Part shown: positions 59,536-64,000 of the stretch, piece by piece
How the letters are laid out: every line of letters starts with the position of its first letter
How positions within the stretch are numbered: position 1 is the stretch's first letter
Source of the DNA: Histoplasma ohiense
Lineage: Eukaryota > Ascomycota > Eurotiomycetes > Onygenales > Ajellomycetaceae
DNA: 64,000 nt
Direction of reading: 5' to 3'
Assembly (NCBI GenBank): GCA_017607445.1
Contig: JAEVHH010000001.1
Location: forward strand, 3,596,001-3,660,000
The notes under the pieces: model-generated
What the model was told of the DNA's origin: nothing
The model's input: the letters and a program-made list of their open reading frames with translations, nothing else
The model's database searches: none
Translations under genes and position numbers: made by a program

Positions 59536-59616
59536 GGCTGCGAAGTCCGACTCTGCCACCTCCTCGTGGTGCAGCCTGGTAACATCATCTAGTGATGATG
59601 GCCAAGAGCAGAGCGG
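59536..59616 (+). ncRNA. HDV-like self-cleaving ribozyme (predicted)
   Basis: Manual fold: P1 59536-59542 with 59570-59576 (7 bp, last pair G-U). P2 59547-59555 with 59609-59616 (8 bp, one bulged A). P3 59556-59559 with 59566-59569. The loop L3 (CTCCTC) offers CC to GG at 59578-59579 for P1.1. P4 59583-59589 with 59594-59600. The joining strand GCCAA follows P4, with C59602 in the place of the catalytic cytosine. The first nucleotide of P1 is the first base after the target duplication, where such ribozymes cut in R2 and other non-LTR elements. L3 and the strand TGGTAAC are close to the HDV ribozyme's own sequence. Not tested. Confidence 0.75.
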
Positions 59617-59675
59617 TTGTTATGAGTGTCTGATTCTTAGTGAACTCAGCATTCATTGGCCTTCAGGCCTTGATC

Positions 59676-60250
59676 TTTGCTCCCTGCGAGCAATCACCCT
59701 GCCGCTGCTCCCTGCGAGCAATCACCCTGCCACTGCTCGCTACGAGCAATCGCCCTGCTGCTGCTCCCTGCGAGCAATCACCCTGCCGCTGCTCCCTGCG
59801 AGCAATCACCCTGCCACTGCTCGCTACGAGCAATCGCCCTGCTGCTGCTCCCTGCGAGCAATCACCCTGCCGCTGCTCCCTGCGAGCAATCACCCTGCCT
59901 CCGCTCTGCCTCTGCTCTCTGTGAGCAATCGCCCTGCCTCCACCCTGCCTCCGCCCTGCCTCTGCTCTCTGTGAGCAATTGCTCTGCCGCTGCTCCCTGC
60001 GAGCAATCACCCTGCCACTGCTCACTACGAGCAATCGCCCTGCCGCTGCTCCCTACGAGCAATCACCCTGCCACTGCTCGCTACGAGCAATCGCCCTGCT
60101 GCTGCTCCCTGCGAGCAATCACCCTGCTGCTCCCTGCGAGCAATCACCCTGCCTCCACCCTGTCTCTGCTCTCTGTGAGCAATCGCTCTGCCGCTGCTCC
60201 CTGCGAGCAATCATCCTACTACTGCTCACTCCGAGCAATCACCCTGCTGT
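59676..60250. repeat. 28-bp minisatellite, 19 units, with 84-bp higher-order pattern
   Basis: GAGCAATC anchors occur at 59688, 59716, 59744, 59772, 59800, 59828, 59856, 59884, 59923, 59973, 60001, 60029, 60057, 60085, 60113, 60138, 60177, 60205 and 60233: mostly 28 bp apart, with exceptions of 25, 39 and 50. Unit variants (CCCTGCGAGCAATCACC, CGCTACGAGCAATCGCC) follow a threefold order in the first part. The long open frames on both strands here are produced by the repeat. Confidence 0.93.
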
Positions 60251-60432
60251 AGCACTTGTGTGCTTTGATTATCTTTACCATGAATGGCCATACGTCGGGC
60301 CAGAAGTGGATGAACAGTCTATATAGACTGAGTCTTCTCAAGAGTTGCTATCTGGATCCTGTGTCTATCATTACTGTGTATATAGAGATTTCTCCAGCAT
60401 GGCATGTCTCCATGCCCTTCGGGAGGCTTCTG

Positions 60433-60490
60433 AAACACGGGCGCTGCCCGTGTTTTCTCCGGGACATTAAACCAATACAAACAAACAAAT
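60433..60490 (+). other. Retroposon 3' hairpin and A-rich tail
   Basis: AAACACGGGC (60433-60442) and GCCCGTGTTT (60446-60455) form a perfect 10-bp stem with a 3-nt loop, followed by TCTCCGGGACATTAAACC and an A-rich tail ending at the target duplication. A 3' hairpin of this kind is a likely recognition element for the reverse transcriptase of a partner LINE. Confidence 0.7.
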
Positions 60491-61089
60491 ACAAGGTCAC
60501 AACAGCCAGAAATGAGTGGGTGCAGAAGGGGAGTTGGTTGCGTAAGTTAATTACTAACAGATGCTAACCCATCACAACAACATTTCTTCATCATCATTGT
60601 GAGTCTGCTGAGAATCAATGCAAAAAATGCAAGCACTGTTTGATGATGAAGCACATCTGCATTCTGATAAGTTATTATTCAAAACAAATGTTTTTACAGT
60701 ATATAATATTAACTTTCTATTAGATGTCAGTGAATGCTGTTGAATTGACTCAGATGATTATCAATGCTGCTGAGAATTTAATTGTTGCTGGTGTGGATAT
60801 TTTGAATGTTAACATTTTGCAGAGCACTGTGACTGCAGTGATTAAATTCTTTGCTGTGAAGATTCAGAAGATTCAACAAGATGATTCTTCTGAGACTTCA
60901 GCTGAAACAGTGATTGATGAGATTCTGATGATTACATCATCAGTCACAGCTCTCAAGTCATCATTGAAATATCATGCTTCATCAGTTGAGAAAATCTGAG
61001 ATAATAAGCAGATTTGTCTTGATGACAATTTCTCAAATAACACTGATCAAGCTGAGGCAGATCTGTTTTTTAATCTCTGAGCAGAATAG

Positions 61090-64000
61090 ATATATTCAGC
61101 AGTTATTGTCATCTTCTTTGTTTTCATTTATTGACTGACTTCTGATAGATTTTATTAAACTGTTTCAAGTACTTCTGACTGTTCATCAAGTTTTTCTTGA
61201 GTTCTCAAGAATTATCTGTGTCTGTACAATCTTTCTATTTGACAAGATATTGTGTTTGACTGTGGTATTGATGCTTGTCTAATATAGCTTCAACTTTTCA
61301 TTTCTCTTGCACATCTATAATTATCAGTTCTGCTTGTGGGATTTGTCTGTTGCATGTGTGATATGATTTGAGAAGAGAAATATGGAATATAGAATGAATT
61401 TCTTTATATTACAGCATGAGTTTCAGTTTGTATGCCTGTGTACTGCAGATATCAATTATTTGAAAAAGACTCAAAAATTGATGATCTAGTTTGAGTGAGA
61501 ATTGCAAGATGGATATATTTTTTGCACACAGCATTATTCAGTTCTCTATTTTAAAGTTTTTTGATATATGACACTGATTATAATACTTTTTCTCAGCTGC
61601 TTTGACAGTTTTCAGACATTCTTGAATTTTGTTCTCCACTTACTTCATCTGTTTCACTTGTTTCATTGCTGATTTTGACATGTCTGTGCTTGGGGGTTCC
61701 ACATCTATACAAAGTTCAGTTGGTCGGCCGATCATTGCTTCAGATGATGTCATTTTTATTGATGTGTGGAAGACATTATTATATGCTCATTGCATCAGAG
61801 AAATCCATTCTATCCAATTATCTTGCTGATAGCTGCAATATGTGTGAAGATAATGTTCAATCATCTGGTTCAATTGTTCTGTCTGACTGTTGGTTTGCAG
61901 GTGGAATGCTGTTGATAATTTTTGTTGAATATGAAGCAGATAACACAATGTTGATCAAAACTTGCTATTTATTAATGAATCTCAGTCACTAATAATGTTT
62001 GCAGATAGATCAAAGTTCTTTGCAATTCTTCATATAATAATGTTCACAAGTTCTTCTATATCTAGCTCTGAAGATGTGGACACAATTATGATTCATTTGA
62101 TGAATAAATCAACAAATACAACAATAGCATTATAGGTTTGACTTCTCTTTTTATTATCTGGCAGATCTTCAATAAAGTTCATGCTAATTGTATGCCATTT
62201 CTTATCTGACACTGGATGTGATTGTAGCAACCCATACAGCTTGTGCTGCAGTATCTTGATATATTGACAAACATCACAAGTTCTCACATATTCTGCAATC
62301 TCATTGCTCATACCATGCCACAAGTACTTGTGTTTAATCACTTTGATGATTTTGTCACATTCAAAATGGCCATCTTGGGGATCATTGTGGTTCATTTTCA
62401 TTATTTTATGTTTTACAGTCTTGTCTTATAATATATAGACTTTATCATCTTTTCTGAGCAGATCATCTTTATCTACTGCTCAGATTGAACAATTATCTAC
62501 ACTAGCATCATTCATCTCTAATCTTCTGTGAAGTTCAGATGTGCTGATGTCTCTATTCTGAATCTGCAGTAAGAGTTCAATGATAGATTTGACTATCTCT
62601 TTACAATAGACTGTCTCAGACTCAAATATCTTGACAGTTAGAATTCATGACATCAGAGTCTTTAGATTTAATCTCATAACATCTGCAATCTCATTCTCAT
62701 CTGCAGATGCATTCTTTATTCTGCAGAAGTTGTTGTCATTGATGACTATAAATCTCTTCACTCAACAATTTTCATTAGCTTGCAGATCTTTTTGCATCAT
62801 CTTGACACATTGATCTAACTTTGTATTTTTTTTTGTCTTTAGTGACTTAAAAATCCTCTTATGCAGCTTCTCTTACAGAGTAGAGAGCTCTATCAAGAGA
62901 GTTGTATGTTTTACAAAATCTGAATAACAACTTGATGCATCTGCAGGATTATTTTTCTCAGAACAGTGCTCTATTTCAAAATCAAACATTGAGAGTATTT
63001 TCATTCAGTGAATCTGATATTCATTTAGCTGCTTTGTTGTCATGAAGTGCTGAAGATTGACATGATCAGATAAAACAGTTATCAGATGTCTGCTATTATG
63101 TAAGTAGTGACATCATTGTCTGAAAGCTTCTACAATCAGCAACATTTCTAAATCATATATTTGATAACATCTTTCTGTTTCTGTGAGCTTTCTAGACCAA
63201 AACATGATCAGATGTCAGTGATCATCATTTATTAATTGTGATATTACTGTGGTGATTGCAACATCAGATCTGTCCATTTCTATACAGAGTTTTCACTGCA
63301 GATCAAAGTGAATCAACAATGATACTTTTGTAAAACATTCTTTTAACTGCAAAATTGTGTGCTTGCAGTTATCATCTAACTGAACAGATGTGTTATTCTT
63401 CTCTCTTTTCATTTCATAACCTTTTAACAATTCAGTCAGAGATGCTGTTATTATTGAGAATTTGTATATGAGTCAATGATAGAAATTGATAAATTCTAGA
63501 AATATTTGCAATTCATTTATAGTTTGCAGTTCTGATCAATCTAGAATTGTGTCAATATAGTGTTTCTTGACAGTAATGCTCTGCATGGTAACCACAAAAC
63601 TCAAAAATCCAATTTCTGTTGTGTGGAATATACACTTACTAAGTTTGGCATATAGTCTCCATTGCCTTAACCGTTCCAGCACATTCTTAACATGGATGAC
63701 ATGTTCATCAAGCATATTTGAATAGATTACAATATTGTTGAGATAAGTCATGCAATATATGTCTAAAAGGTCGCTGAGAGCTTTGTTGATATAAGATTGA
63801 AAGATTGCAGAGACATTGGTTAACTCAAAAGATAAGACTAGATATTCAAAGTGTCCATATTGTGTTCAAAATGCTGTTTTTCATTCATCCCTCACTCATA
63901 TGCAAATTCTATGATATGTGTCTCTAAGGTTCAGTTGCATATATATTTTGGCATCTGCTAATCTATCAAGTATTTCACTTATCAAGAGCAGTGGATATCA
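61090..64000 (-). pseudogene. pol: GYP2-b pol, partial
   Basis: Collinear with GYP2-a pol. Chromodomain around 61170-61300, integrase core 61600-62200, HHCC finger with CDVCQ (62270-62401, 102-codon open piece). RT has the catalytic box changed to YLNN (near 63730-63745), so both Asp are lost. Runs off the right edge in the RT fingers. Confidence 0.86.

Larger units (their letters stand above)
59536..60490 (+). mobile_element. RIP-free 955-bp non-autonomous retroposon (LINE-mobilised, SINE-like)
   Basis: Flanked by a perfect 15-bp duplication ACAAGGTCACAACAG (59521-59535 and 60491-60505), as made by non-LTR retrotransposition. Order: a folded 5' end resembling an HDV-like ribozyme, about 60 bp of unique sequence, a 28-bp minisatellite, 180 bp of unique sequence with the palindrome CAGTCTATATAGACTG, a strong hairpin, and an A-rich tail (ATTAAACCAATACAAACAAA). 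CpG-rich throughout while its host LTR is fully decayed, so it arrived after that decay or in a lineage without it. No reading frame looks real. The autonomous partner is not in the window as far as I can tell. Confidence 0.85.
53527..60576 (-). mobile_element. GYP1-h: complete Gypsy copy inside the GYP2-b antisense gene
   Basis: 3' LTR 53527-54060, pol 54048-57679, gag 57680-58693, leader, 5' LTR 59073-60576. After removal of the 955-bp retroposon and its 15-bp duplication it is 6080 bp. The target duplication ACAAC is exact. Heavily mutated, with TGA stops throughout. Confidence 0.95.
59073..60576 (-). repeat. GYP1-h 5' LTR, split by a retroposon
   Basis: Starts TGTAACAGACATACTTC and ends GCTAACCCATCACA. 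Without the insertion (955 bp plus 15 bp) it is exactly 534 bp. The insertion point is in the unique segment after the 63-bp repeats (ACAAGGTCACAACAG). Confidence 0.95.
52884..60999 (+). pseudogene. GYP2-b antisense accessory gene, split by GYP1-h
   Basis: Second copy of the spliced plus-strand gene. ATG at 52884 (MSEPAVSVAG), exon 1 52884-53069, 47-nt intron 53070-53116 with GTAAGT donor, exon 2 53117-53526 plus 60582-60666, intron to 60723, exon 3 60724-60999. Without GYP1-h and one copy of ACAAC the frame continues through the cysteine cluster (CKKCKHCLMMKHIC). The cysteines of both clusters are conserved with GYP2-a although the third bases differ, which supports real coding. Breaks: the GYP1-h insertion, a destroyed donor of intron 2 (GTAAGT now ATAAGT at 60667), and TGA at the end. 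The intron 1 branch site is degraded to TACTAAT. Confidence 0.75.
52070..64000 (-). mobile_element. GYP2-b: second GYP2 copy, interrupted by GYP1-h, running off the right edge
   Basis: Minus-strand copy with 3' LTR 52070-52340, antisense accessory gene (52884-60999, split), then pol from about 61090 to the window end. GYP1-h entered exon 2 of the antisense gene with duplication ACAAC (53522-53526, 60577-60581). More decayed than GYP2-a. The gag and 5' LTR lie beyond the window. Confidence 0.93.

Noticed and set aside
59676..60250. Possible CRISPR array from regularly spaced 28-bp repeats
   Set aside because: Units are contiguous with no unique spacers, the context is eukaryotic, and they lie inside a retroposon with target duplications.
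59510..60252. Long overlapping open frames on both strands (up to 191 codons)
   Set aside because: They are made by the stop-free 28-bp minisatellite, which reads the same peptide words in all frames. Their ends fall in LTR or retroposon sequence.
1..64000. tRNA, rRNA, telomere repeats, plasmid origin
   Set aside because: Looked for typical boxes and repeats by eye and saw none; short tRNA genes in decayed regions cannot be fully excluded.

Overview
The window looks like a transposon-rich, AT-rich compartment of a filamentous ascomycete genome. Three things point there: short introns of 44-61 nt with GTAAGT donors and TGCTAAC-type branch sites; many copies of Ty3/Gypsy chromoviruses; and dense C-to-T / G-to-A decay of every repeat, as left by repeat-induced point mutation (RIP). 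The decay mainly hits CpG and CpC rather than the classical CpA, so ruined reading frames are full of TGA (from TGG and CGA). An Onygenales/Eurotiomycete origin would fit this, but that is inference only.

Layout. 1-10167: a minus-strand Gypsy copy (GYP1-a, running off the left edge) is split by a complete plus-strand copy (GYP1-b, 2339-8415, 5-bp target duplication CTCTG). 10168-11700: a decayed Tad-like LINE. 11701-13790: a GC-normal, RIP-free island with the only convincing host gene, a two-exon conserved fungal protein at 12596-13388. 13791-14617: decayed DNA of unknown origin. 14618-18116: rearranged GYP1-c, whose right LTR carries an hAT-like fragment and a short minisatellite. 18117-18458: a Tc1/mariner-like scrap. 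18459-43904: a four-level nest, all on the minus strand: GYP1-d contains GYP1-e contains GYP1-f contains GYP2-a, with three exact 5-bp target duplications. 43905-45414: unidentified decayed DNA. 45415-46987: hAT transposon remnant, cut by GYP1-g (46988-52069), which is cut by GYP2-b (52070 to beyond 64000), which is cut by GYP1-h (53527-60576), whose 5' LTR is cut by a 955-bp RIP-free retroposon (59536-60490).

Two Gypsy families are present. GYP1 (about 6.08 kb, 534-bp LTRs with internal 63-bp repeats) has gag with a CCHC knuckle and pol in the -1 frame ending in a chromodomain. GYP2 (about 7.1 kb, 271-bp LTRs) has gag, a textbook A-AAA-AAC frameshift site, pol with a chromodomain, and an extra spliced gene on the opposite strand between pol and the 3' LTR. 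That gene codes for a protein of about 322 residues with two related six-cysteine modules.

The most striking item is the 955-bp retroposon. Its first 81 nt can be folded into a double pseudoknot closely matching HDV-like self-cleaving ribozymes, starting exactly at the first base after a 15-bp target duplication. It also carries a 28-bp minisatellite of 19 units and ends in a strong hairpin plus A-rich tail. It appears to be a small, recent, non-autonomous retroelement. All coordinates, repeat pairs and foldings were worked out by eye; no search or alignment program was run.
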